Positions 1 through 6,854 of a stretch of 13,527 bases of DNA are shown here, in pieces. This DNA is from Bacteroidota bacterium. Lineage in GTDB: Bacteria > Bacteroidota > Bacteroidia > J057. The notes beneath the pieces are model-generated. The model made no database searches and was not told the origin of the DNA. It worked only from the letters and a program-made list of their open reading frames with translations. The stretch is taken from the NCBI GenBank assembly GCA_004292985.1, contig RDXT01000825.1:1-13527 (forward strand), written 5' to 3'. Every line of letters begins with the position of its first letter. The first letter of the stretch is position 1. A program made the position numbers and the translations under genes.

Positions 1-1386
1 CATGGCCCAGCTTCCCATGTCCTGCCGGGTGTACATGTGCTGGAATTCGCAGCGGAAAGCGACTTTTTTGGCCAGACGGTACTGAATTTCAGCGATGGCG
101 CTGTGTGAATTGACGATGCCGTAGCCACCTGTCAGGGTGCCAAACTGGATCACGTCCATATTGTACCTCAGCCAGATATAGGTGAAAATGGTGCGCAGGC
201 GGGTATTCCACTTGTGGTTGATGTCCACATTTACATCCTGGAAATAGAGCTTGTTCACATCGCCGATCAGAGAACTGGTGTAGCGAAAGCCCGGCTCGGT
301 AAAGACCGTGTCCAGCCCGTGGATGCGGGAATAATTGAGGTTGATCTGGGTGCCGTATTTGCCGCCGAGAGGGGTGTTTTTGGCCACCGAATAAACCAGC
401 GCCGCCTGAAAGCCCACTTCGCCATTGAGCTGGGTGGCATAGGGATACAAGGTAGGCAGACGGTAGGTATGCAGTTTGGAAATGGCTGGCAGAAAACTGA
501 GGGTGGATTCCTGGAGGGTTACACGGCGCTCGGAGCGGAAGTCAAAGTTGTCTATGCGCTTGCCGCTGAACACAAAGCCGAAGCGTTTGTAGGTATATAC
601 CGCATTGAGATAGAAGGCATTACCGCTGTTATAGACATATTTATTGAGCTGAAAAGGGTCATTGATTTTGGAGGCAAATTCTGCATCCACCGAAAGATTT
701 CCTGCACTGAGGCGCATGCGGGTGGCAAAGGCAGAAACATTTTCAGGCAGGCTGAGGCGGGGGTCGTCGTCGGCTTCGTAGCGGCTCACCACCGAAGCGC
801 CGAGGCTGAGGCGGGTTTTCCTGTCGCGGAAGGAAGCGATGGCATCATTAAAGGAAAACTCTGCATCTGCGCCCCGCACCAGTCCTTTGCTGCGGTCAAA
901 AAAACGGCGCTGTTTCCCTATTAACCCTTTGACAATCAGGCCATTTACCGGCTTAAATTGTATTCTCACGCCATCTACGGAATTGTCTATTCCCAAAGCC
1001 CACTCCTGGTAGGACCGGAAGATAATGCCATTGCCAAACTGGTCATAAAAATTGCCTGCGGTGATCTCGATCCGGTCTTTGCGATAGGTAAATGAGCGGT
1101 AGCTGATGCCCAGCCCCTGGTAGCGGGGGTCGAAGCCGAGCAGCGGATTGAGGTAGGCCTCATAGCGGACCGCCGCACTCAGGGGGCCGCTTTGCCAGTT
1201 GAGCTGAAGGTAGCTGTTGGACCGCACTTTTTCCGGCACATCCGCAGCGCCAATCACAGAGTCCGGGAACAGGTATTGCACATCGGTCTGGAAACTGCCA
1301 CTGACCTGGCTGCCCGGCAAGTCCTGGGCAAAAACAGACGAAAACAGGCCTCCGGAGACAATTATAAGGGTAATAAGCTTTTTCAT
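1..1386 (-). CDS. DUF6029-family outer-membrane beta-barrel protein, 3' end cut off by window edge
   Basis: I translated the minus strand from the ATG at 1384-1386 and found 462 codons with no stop up to the left edge, so the C-terminus is missing. The first 20 residues form a signal peptide (two Lys, hydrophobic core, then SVFA before QD), which points to export. The rest alternates polar and aromatic/hydrophobic residues in short strands, as in an outer-membrane beta-barrel. The stretch GNFYDQFGNGIIFRSYQE (about residues 112-129), followed by LGIDNSVDGVRI, resembles the conserved core of Bacteroidota DUF6029 proteins, whose function is unknown. No SusC/D or TonB-plug features are visible. 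It is transcribed away from the aminolipid synthase gene, and a good promoter lies just upstream. The family call rests on recalled motif resemblance. The beta-barrel and signal-peptide calls are firmer. Confidence 0.72.
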   Translation of the reverse strand, partial: MKKLITLIIVSGGLFSSVFAQDLPGSQVSGSFQTDVQYLFPDSVIGAADVPEKVRSNSYLQLNWQSGPLSAAVRYEAYLNPLLGFDPRYQGLGISYRSFTYRKDRIEITAGNFYDQFGNGIIFRSYQEWALGIDNSVDGVRIQFKPVNGLIVKGLIGKQRRFFDRSKGLVRGADAEFSFNDAIASFRDRKTRLSLGASVVSRYEADDDPRLSLPENVSAFATRMRLSAGNLSVDAEFASKINDPFQLNKYVYNSGNAFYLNAVYTYKRFGFVFSGKRIDNFDFRSERRVTLQESTLSFLPAISKLHTYRLPTLYPYATQLNGEVGFQAALVYSVAKNTPLGGKYGTQINLNYSRIHGLDTVFTEPGFRYTSSLIGDVNKLYFQDVNVDINHKWNTRLRTIFTYIWLRYNMDVIQFGTLTGGYGIVNSHSAIAEIQYRLAKKVAFRCEFQHMYTRQDMGSWAM

Positions 1387-1411
1387 GCCAGGGATAAGCA
1401 AAGTTGAAATA

Positions 1412-1441
1412 CAAAGCTACCAAAATTCCGCACGTTACAAT
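1412..1441 (-). promoter_or_regulatory. Bacteroidota-type sigma promoter for the DUF6029 gene
   Basis: On the minus strand, TAGCTTTG (1419 down to 1412) matches the Bacteroidota -7 consensus TAnnTTTG exactly. It is preceded by ATTG (1441-1438) with an 18-base spacer, close to the usual -33 TTTG element and spacing of about 19. Transcription would start near 1405, leaving a leader of about 20 bases before the ATG at 1386. That leader has no obvious Shine-Dalgarno sequence, as is common in this phylum. Confidence 0.5.
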
Positions 1442-1494
1442 TTGCAGATTGTTTCATATCTTGGTCAGTCAGCGAACAGAGACTCCCGATAGCT

Positions 1495-3243
1495 ATGACC
1501 GAACTTGTCAACAAACGTGATTTTGCGCGTGTATTACAGCTACAGCGCTACCGCCTGGGCGCCGCCGCCGGCCCTTTGATGCGCCTGACCGGACTGACTA
1601 CCTTTAACGAATGGTACGACCGGCTCCACACCCTCCACGGGGTAGAATTTATGGAGCAGTTGTTTGAGATTATGGGCCTGGAAATCGAAGTGCAGGGCCA
1701 GGGCCTTCAAAAACTGCCCAAAGGCGCCTTTATTACCGTGTCGAACCACCCTTTTGGCATGCTCGACGGCCTGATTCTGATGAAACTGATCGCTACCGAG
1801 CGCCCCGACTTCCGGGTGATGGCCAATTTTCTGCTCAGCCATATCGAGCCGATCCGCGACTATTTTATTGCCGTGAATCCCTTAGAGAGCCATCCGGGCG
1901 CATATTCCAACCTCAAAGGAATGAAGGAGGCGATGTCGCATGTGCAAAACGGTATGCCGCTGGGCATTTTTCCGGCAGGGGAAGTTTCGACCTACCACCC
2001 GCGCGAAAGGGCCATTACCGACCGGGCCTGGCAGCGGCAGGGCATCAAACTGATCCAGAAAGCCAATGTACCGGTGGTGCCGATCTATTTTGAAGGGACC
2101 AACAGTGCGCTTTTTCACCTCATGGGCCTGATACACCCCTCGCTGCGCACGGCAGCCCTGCCTTCGGAACTGCTCAGAAAGCGCAATGCCAAAATCCGGG
2201 TGGTGATCGGTTCGCCGATTTCAGTGAAGGAAATCCAGTCCGTATCCGGGGTGGACCGCCTGGCGCGTTACCTGCGCAGCCGCACCTACTCGCTCGATAC
2301 GGGCCTCGAAGTACATCCTTTTTTCCGGACCAACTTCCGTTTTCCCAGCATCCAGCAGCCGATCATTCCGCCAGTGCCTACGTCTTTGCTGCGGGAGGAG
2401 ATACAGCGCCTGGGCGAGCGCAACCTGATCTGTTCCCAGCAGACATTTGATGTGTATTGTGCTGAGGCACAGCAGATTCCGAATATTCTTCAGGAACTGG
2501 GCCGCCTGCGCGAAACGACCTTCCGGGCCGTGGGCGAAGGCACAGGCCACAGCCGCGACCTCGACGAGTACGACCTGTACTACCTGCACCTCTTTATATG
2601 GGACCGCGAGGAAGAGAAAATCGTAGGAGCCTACCGCATGGGCCAGGGCGACGTGATCATGCAGCGCTATGGGAAAAAGGGCTTTTATACCTACAGCGTA
2701 TTTAAAATGGCCGACGAACTGGTGCCCATCCTCACGCAGTCGGTGGAACTGGGCCGCTCCTTTATTACAGAGGAGTACCAGCGCAAGCGCCTGCCTTTGT
2801 TCCTGCTCTGGAAAGGCATTCACCATTATATGACGGAGCACAGCGACCGCTACCGCTACCTGATTGGTCCGGTGAGCATCAGCAACGACTATTCGAGCCT
2901 TTCCAAACAGGTGATTGTGGCGCTGATCGAGCGGTTTTTCTTTGACCACGAACTGGCCCGCTGGGTGCAGCCCCGTAAGCGATTCCGGCCCCGCATCCGC
3001 AAGGTGGATGTCGAAGGACTGGTAGAGGGCGTTTCGGGAGACCTGAACCAGATGGACCGCCTGATCGAAGAGATCGAACCCGCCCACTTCCGTTTGCCCA
3101 TTTTGCTGAAAAAATACATCAAGCAAAACGCAAAAATCATCGCCTTTAATGTGGATCCTAAGTTCAACAACTGCCTCGACGGGTTTATGATCCTCGATAT
3201 GAAAGATGTGCCCGCCGCAACGATGGAAAACATGTCCGACTAA
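1495..3243 (+). CDS. olsF: OlsF-type bifunctional acyltransferase (aminolipid synthase): PlsC-like O-acyltransferase fused to OlsB-like N-acyltransferase
   Basis: This 582-residue protein has two acyltransferase halves. The N-terminal half (about 60-260) is PlsC-like. It has an acceptor motif SNHPFGMLDG with His85 and Asp91, and a FPAGEVS motif at 159-165 equivalent to the FPEGxxS block. The C-terminal half (about 311-530) is GNAT/OlsB-like, with LRETTFRAVGEGTG, DLDEYD, IVGAYR, ELGRSFITEEYQ (418-429) and LFLLWKGI, and ends with a LPILLKKYIK...FNVDPKFNNCLDGF block. In OlsF proteins the OlsB-like half N-acylates an amino acid and the PlsC-like half adds a second fatty acid, giving ornithine lipid without phosphate. 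Some Bacteroidetes make glycine lipids with the separate homologues GlsB and GlsA, so the amino acid used here is not certain. The spacing in the first motif is HX5D rather than the textbook HX4D. From memory, NHPLGGLDG-like forms are usual in this subfamily. It probably acts at the inner face of the cytoplasmic membrane. Confidence 0.8.
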   Translation: MTELVNKRDFARVLQLQRYRLGAAAGPLMRLTGLTTFNEWYDRLHTLHGVEFMEQLFEIMGLEIEVQGQGLQKLPKGAFITVSNHPFGMLDGLILMKLIATERPDFRVMANFLLSHIEPIRDYFIAVNPLESHPGAYSNLKGMKEAMSHVQNGMPLGIFPAGEVSTYHPRERAITDRAWQRQGIKLIQKANVPVVPIYFEGTNSALFHLMGLIHPSLRTAALPSELLRKRNAKIRVVIGSPISVKEIQSVSGVDRLARYLRSRTYSLDTGLEVHPFFRTNFRFPSIQQPIIPPVPTSLLREEIQRLGERNLICSQQTFDVYCAEAQQIPNILQELGRLRETTFRAVGEGTGHSRDLDEYDLYYLHLFIWDREEEKIVGAYRMGQGDVIMQRYGKKGFYTYSVFKMADELVPILTQSVELGRSFITEEYQRKRLPLFLLWKGIHHYMTEHSDRYRYLIGPVSISNDYSSLSKQVIVALIERFFFDHELARWVQPRKRFRPRIRKVDVEGLVEGVSGDLNQMDRLIEEIEPAHFRLPILLKKYIKQNAKIIAFNVDPKFNNCLDGFMILDMKDVPAATMENMSD

Positions 3244-3350
3244 CATGTGCAGACTTCCTGCGGATTTTGCTATGATTACATGAAACTTTCCTTTATTTTC
3301 GCCCCGTACATCGAATTACACCTGTTTTCGGGGAAATTATTTCTTTGGAT

Positions 3351-3593
3351 ATGAAAAACGCAATCGGCGGTTCTCTTCTCGCATTTGGCCTGTTGATCAT
3401 GATCATCGGCTTCAACAAATCTTCCGGCGCAACCATCACCAACAAGATTGATGGTAAGGAGTATGTGTATAACAATACCTCCAGCTACAACCTGAACTGG
3501 CGTGCCTTTTTCGGAGGCGTATGCATCTTTTTTGGTGCCGGACTGCTTATTTTCCCCAGCCAGCGTGTGATAGACGCGGGCAAATACGACTGA
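3351..3593 (+). CDS. Small hypothetical membrane protein with two transmembrane helices
   Basis: An 80-residue protein starting at ATG 3351. A TTG two codons upstream in frame is a less likely start. There are two hydrophobic helices, about residues 4-22 (GGSLLAFGLLIMIIGF) and 50-67 (AFFGGVCIFFGAGLLIF). Between them is a polar loop rich in Thr, Asn and Tyr (SGATITNKIDGKEYVYNN). It ends with a short charged tail. I do not recognise a family. It lies 107 bases after the aminolipid synthase gene and 7 bases before the DUF423 gene, so it is probably the first gene of the run that includes pnuC. It may be a lineage-specific inner-membrane protein, and no function can be given. Confidence 0.6.
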   Translation: MKNAIGGSLLAFGLLIMIIGFNKSSGATITNKIDGKEYVYNNTSSYNLNWRAFFGGVCIFFGAGLLIFPSQRVIDAGKYD

Positions 3594-3600
3594 TCTGCTT

Positions 3601-3987
3601 ATGAACATGCCCGGGGTTTCCCGACTCGCTTTCGGCACGGGTGCGCTGCTCGGCCTCACTGGCGTAACCCTGGGTGCCTTGGGGGCGCATGCCCTTAAAA
3701 ATACCCTCAGCCCCGATCAGCTGGGCAGCTTTGAGACGGCGGTGCGTTTTCAGATGTACCACGCCTTTTTTCTCCTGTTTCTCGGCATCGCCTATCTCCA
3801 TTCCCAGCACCGCCTGCTGCGCACATCCATCTGGCTGACCCTGGCGGGTGTCCTGCTGTTTTCCGGCTCCATTTACCTGCTGGTCCTCACTCCTCTACGC
3901 CCCGGATTCGTAACTCCCCTGGGCGGACTGGTATTAATAGCCGCCTGGCTGCTTTGCGGAATCTGGGCATTGAGAAAGCATTCATGA
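3601..3987 (+). CDS. DUF423-family inner-membrane protein (YgdD-like)
   Basis: This 128-residue, very hydrophobic protein has four predicted membrane helices. The N-terminal segment GALLGLTGVTLGALGAHALK, then LGSFETAVRFQMYHAF, then GSIYLLVLT and TPLGGLVLIAAWL, are the hallmarks of DUF423. That family includes E. coli YgdD and is of unknown biochemical function. The length is typical. Its TGA stop overlaps the ATG of pnuC in an ATGA arrangement (3984-3987), which suggests the two are translated together. A second in-frame ATG two codons downstream (3607) could equally be the start. The close linkage to nicotinamide riboside transport is suggestive but proves no role in NAD metabolism. Confidence 0.85.
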   Translation: MNMPGVSRLAFGTGALLGLTGVTLGALGAHALKNTLSPDQLGSFETAVRFQMYHAFFLLFLGIAYLHSQHRLLRTSIWLTLAGVLLFSGSIYLLVLTPLRPGFVTPLGGLVLIAAWLLCGIWALRKHS

Positions 3988-4613
3988 ACAGCCTTTTTGA
4001 GTCCCTTTTTGCCCCCTACGGAGGGTATAGCCTCTGGGACATCGCGGCTGAAGCCCTCGCAGTGATTACAGGCCTGATGAGCGTGTGGTATGCACGGCAG
4101 GAAAACATCCTTGTGTATCCCGTAGGCCTTATTTCGACCGGATTGTATGTATATATATGCCTCCACTTCGGGCTGTATGGCGAGTCAGGGATCAATGCCT
4201 ATTATACCGCCGTGAGTATCTATGGGTGGTGGAACTGGGCGCGGCCATCTGCCAGCGCTGCTTTGCCCATTTCGCGAAACACACCCAAAGAACAGTTGCT
4301 GAGCATAGTCCTGCTGGTGGTATTTTCCCTGGTCTTATGGGGCGTACTCGATCGGTTTACAGACAGCAATGTGCCCCTGGCCGATGGCATTACCACCGCG
4401 ATTTTTTGTGTAGCCATGTGGCTGATGGCCCGCAAAAAGCTCGAAAGCTGGCTCTATTGGATTGCCGGCGACCTGCTGGCCCCGCCTCTGTACTTTTATA
4501 AAGGCCTCACCCTCACCGCTTTTCAATATGTAATTTTCCTGCTGCTGGCCGTGATGGGCTGGATGGAATGGAAAAAGCGGCTGAACGAAAACCCGACAGT
4601 TTCACCGGAGTAA
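3984..4613 (+). CDS. pnuC: Nicotinamide riboside transporter PnuC
   Basis: A 209-residue polytopic membrane protein of the PnuC family, which carries nicotinamide riboside across the inner membrane by facilitated diffusion. Uptake is driven by phosphorylation inside the cell. Family features are seen in order: ENILVYPVGLISTGLYVY (40-57), SGINAYYTAVSIYGWWNW (68-85), and the C-terminal block LESWLYWIAGD...YFYKGLTLTAFQYV...GWMEWKK with its conserved Trp, Tyr and Asp residues. The length is close to the usual 200-240. The start at 3984 overlaps the DUF423 stop. A longer frame from a TTG at 3954 would lie wholly inside DUF423 and is less likely. The stop TAA shares its last base with the ATG of the next gene (TAATG at 4611-4615), which links the transporter to its kinase. 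Related vitamin transporters (PnuT, PnuX) share this fold, but the adjacent kinase supports nicotinamide riboside as substrate. Confidence 0.9.
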   Translation: MNSLFESLFAPYGGYSLWDIAAEALAVITGLMSVWYARQENILVYPVGLISTGLYVYICLHFGLYGESGINAYYTAVSIYGWWNWARPSASAALPISRNTPKEQLLSIVLLVVFSLVLWGVLDRFTDSNVPLADGITTAIFCVAMWLMARKKLESWLYWIAGDLLAPPLYFYKGLTLTAFQYVIFLLLAVMGWMEWKKRLNENPTVSPE

Positions 4614-5164
4614 TGGCCCAAACGTCCCCTATCCGCCGCATCGCCATCGTAGGCCCCGAATCTACGGGCAAATCCCAGCTTTCGCAGGCGCTGGCCACCC
4701 ATTACCACAGCGTATGGGTGGAGGAATACGCCCGCGAATACCTGCATCACCTGCCCGGCCCCTATCAGGAAGAAGACCTGCTGGCCATTGCCCAGGGGCA
4801 GCTCGCCCGCGAAGAAGCCGCACTCAGCCATGCACAAGACTGGCTCTTTTGCGACACAAACCTGCTCGTAATCAACATCTGGAGCGAATATAAGTATGGG
4901 CGCTGCCACCCCTGGATCGAAGCGCATCTGGGGCTGGGCCGCTACCACCTGCACCTGCTCACCGACATAGACCTGCCCTGGCAGGAGGACCCGCTGCGCG
5001 AGCACCCGCATGCGCGGCAGGAACTCTTCGATATCTACCACCGCAAGCTGAGCCAGGCGGGAGTTCCCTTTGCGGTCGTGCGGGGTGCGGGCGGTCAAAG
5101 ACTGGCTGCCGCCATCGCAGCCATCGAAAGCCGGGGCCTCAGCTCCGCAAAGCAGGCAACCTGA
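4613..5164 (+). CDS. NadR-like nicotinamide riboside kinase (AAA_28 ATPase), kinase domain only
   Basis: From ATG 4613 this is a 183-residue P-loop kinase. The Walker A motif GPESTGKS is at residues 14-21. It is followed by the family features VEEYAREYL (about 36-44) and FCDTNLLVINIWSEYKYG, then LLTDIDLPWQEDPLREHP. In E. coli NadR this domain phosphorylates nicotinamide riboside to NMN. The helix-turn-helix and NMN adenylyltransferase domains of the full protein are absent here. It should therefore make NMN but neither NAD nor act as a repressor. The TAATG junction with pnuC fits import coupled to metabolic trapping. A start at 4568 inside pnuC is possible but would add a 15-residue extension before the usual RIAIVGPESTGKS N-terminus. 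The last 26 bases overlap the 3' end of the histidine kinase gene on the other strand, and the encoded tail (about the last eight residues) lies outside the folded kinase core. Confidence 0.85.
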   Translation: MAQTSPIRRIAIVGPESTGKSQLSQALATHYHSVWVEEYAREYLHHLPGPYQEEDLLAIAQGQLAREEAALSHAQDWLFCDTNLLVINIWSEYKYGRCHPWIEAHLGLGRYHLHLLTDIDLPWQEDPLREHPHARQELFDIYHRKLSQAGVPFAVVRGAGGQRLAAAIAAIESRGLSSAKQAT

Positions 5165-6854
5165 AGAAAAAGCGGCTGCCTTCTGCCAACTGGCTTTCCA
5201 CACCGATCTGCCCGCCCTGGGCCTCGATAAACTCTTTGCCGATGGCCAGGCCCAGTCCGGTGCCTTCGCCGCCACTTTCGGGAACGCGGAAGTAGCGCTC
5301 GAAAATTTTGGCCTGATAGGCCGGAGAGATGCCTTTGCCGTGGTCCCGCACCGAAAATTCGACCATTTCCCCCACCTGAACTGCCGACACCTCCACCTCC
5401 GACTGTTCGTAGGAGTAGCGTATCGCATTGGAAATCAAGTTAATAAGAACCCAGGCGGTTTTGTCGGGGTCGGCCTGAATCCGGGGAAGGCCGGCCGGTG
5501 TGTTCATCTGTATCTGCACCTTCTGGGCAGCGGCAGACTGGTGGTTGGCAGCCACCGCATAGCGGATGATGTCTTCAGGCTCCGAAGGTTGAAGGTTGAG
5601 CTGGAGGTTGCCCGTTTCGATCTGGGCCATGTTGAGGAGTTCTCCGGTGATTTTGAGCAGGCGTGCGCCGTCTTCGCGGATGGTCTGGAGGAGCTGGAGC
5701 TGCTCCGCATTCACCTCGCCGATCCGCTTGTCGCTCAGCAGGTTAGCGCTCATCAGGAGCGAGGCAATCGGCGTTTTGAGTTCATGGGAAATGGTCGCAA
5801 TGAAGTGAGTCCGGGCGGCATCGAGCTCTTTAAAAGGCGTAATATTTTTGAGGATAATCACCCTTCCGGCCAGTTTCGGGGCTTCGGGCGAATGTTCATT
5901 TACCGTAATCGGAATCACCTCCTGGTTAAAATAACTCTCTTTTCCATCGGCGAAAATATGGAGCGGTTCGTCCGAAGGCCCTTCAGAAGAGGCTATGCGG
6001 CGCATAAGGTCGTTACGGGCTGCGAGGTCAGTGGCAAGCCCACCGATCAGCTGGCTGCGCTCCAGGCCCAGCACAGCAATGGCTTTTTCATTGACAAATG
6101 CCACCCGCTCATGCTCATCGAAGCCGACAATGGGGTCATGCATATTGTTGATCAGCGTTTCGATGCGCTTTTTTTCATACATCAGGTGCGCCAGGTTGCT
6201 GTTTTCATATTCTTCGAGGCGGCTGGCCATGAGGTTAAAGGAAGCCGCCAGTTCGCCAAATTCATTGCGCTCATCTATGTGTATGCGCTCTTTGTAGTTC
6301 CGGGCGGCGATTTGTCCGATGCTCTCCGTAAGCTGGCGAATGGGATTGGCCACAGAACCGGGCACATTTACCAGCAAAACAAATGCAATCAGAAAGCATA
6401 AAGCCCCGGTCGCCGAAATCCACAATCCCGAACGGCTTGCTGTGATCCGGGCCTCTGCATTTTTCCGCACAATGGCATCCATGTTCAGGCGCATGATCTC
6501 ATGAATCTCTCTGCGGACATCTGCAACCACAGACACCTGTCCCTTATCCTGTCGCAAAAGCCGGAAACCCTCCGCCAGACGTTCGGTCGCTTCTTTTTCG
6601 CCCGGCTCCGTGATGTTTTTTTCCTGGAGCTGCAAATTCTGCTCAAATATGCTGAGTGCGTATGTTCCGGTATCTTTTCCCTCCAGCGCTTCGAGCATAT
6701 GGGTCGCATAGTCGAGGCTCTGGTAATTTGCCTTCAGAATATTTTCCGCATCATAGGCGAGCAGATACACATAGCGGATACCGACCCCGGCGAGCAGGAT
6801 AATCAGGCCAAAAAGAACACCGACGGCCAGATTGAGTTGGGCTTTGATTTTCAT
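5139..6854 (-). CDS. Membrane sensor histidine kinase (HAMP-PAS-HisKA-HATPase) partnered with the stand-alone KdpD
   Basis: This 571-residue protein starts with a transmembrane helix (about 9-30). A helical extracytoplasmic region (31-165) resembles a four-helix bundle, and a second helix (about 168-190) follows. Next come HAMP (about 190-243), PAS (about 248-345), HisKA and a catalytic ATPase domain. The phospho-acceptor is His357 in ATISHELKTPIASL. The N box has Asn472 and Asn476 (NLISNAIRYS), the G1 box starts at Asp504 (DHGKGIS), and the G2 box is GEGTGLGLAIG near 527-537. All catalytic motifs are intact. Its ATG lies inside the TGA of the kdpD-like gene (ATGA, 6851-6854), so the two are probably made together. 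I infer that it supplies the kinase activity that this short KdpD lacks. It does not carry the DUF4118 four-helix region of E. coli KdpD, so the signal input may differ. Its response regulator is not in the window. The 3' end overlaps the nicotinamide riboside kinase gene. Confidence 0.88.
   Translation of the reverse strand: MKIKAQLNLAVGVLFGLIILLAGVGIRYVYLLAYDAENILKANYQSLDYATHMLEALEGKDTGTYALSIFEQNLQLQEKNITEPGEKEATERLAEGFRLLRQDKGQVSVVADVRREIHEIMRLNMDAIVRKNAEARITASRSGLWISATGALCFLIAFVLLVNVPGSVANPIRQLTESIGQIAARNYKERIHIDERNEFGELAASFNLMASRLEEYENSNLAHLMYEKKRIETLINNMHDPIVGFDEHERVAFVNEKAIAVLGLERSQLIGGLATDLAARNDLMRRIASSEGPSDEPLHIFADGKESYFNQEVIPITVNEHSPEAPKLAGRVIILKNITPFKELDAARTHFIATISHELKTPIASLLMSANLLSDKRIGEVNAEQLQLLQTIREDGARLLKITGELLNMAQIETGNLQLNLQPSEPEDIIRYAVAANHQSAAAQKVQIQMNTPAGLPRIQADPDKTAWVLINLISNAIRYSYEQSEVEVSAVQVGEMVEFSVRDHGKGISPAYQAKIFERYFRVPESGGEGTGLGLAIGKEFIEAQGGQIGVESQLAEGSRFFFRLPALRS

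Noticed and set aside
2221..3246. Long open frame (341 codons) antisense to the aminolipid synthase gene
   Set aside because: Its translation shows no family motifs, and it lies wholly opposite a gene with clear acyltransferase motifs. It is a by-product of GC-rich codon use.
3244..3262. Small GCAG/CTGC stem just after the aminolipid synthase stop, considered as a terminator
   Set aside because: The stem is only 4 bp and no T-tract follows.
3266..3301. Possible promoter before the small membrane protein (TTTG at 3266-3269, TATTTTCG at 3294-3301)
   Set aside because: The -7 element has a mismatch and the 24-base spacer is longer than usual, so it is too weak to call.
4568..4612. Earlier start for the nicotinamide riboside kinase inside pnuC
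   Set aside because: It adds 15 residues ahead of the conserved N-terminus. The ATG at 4613 fused to the pnuC stop is the better start.
5070..6401. Long plus-strand open frame opposite the histidine kinase gene
   Set aside because: The minus strand encodes intact HisKA and ATPase motifs. The plus frame has low-complexity composition and no recognisable domain.
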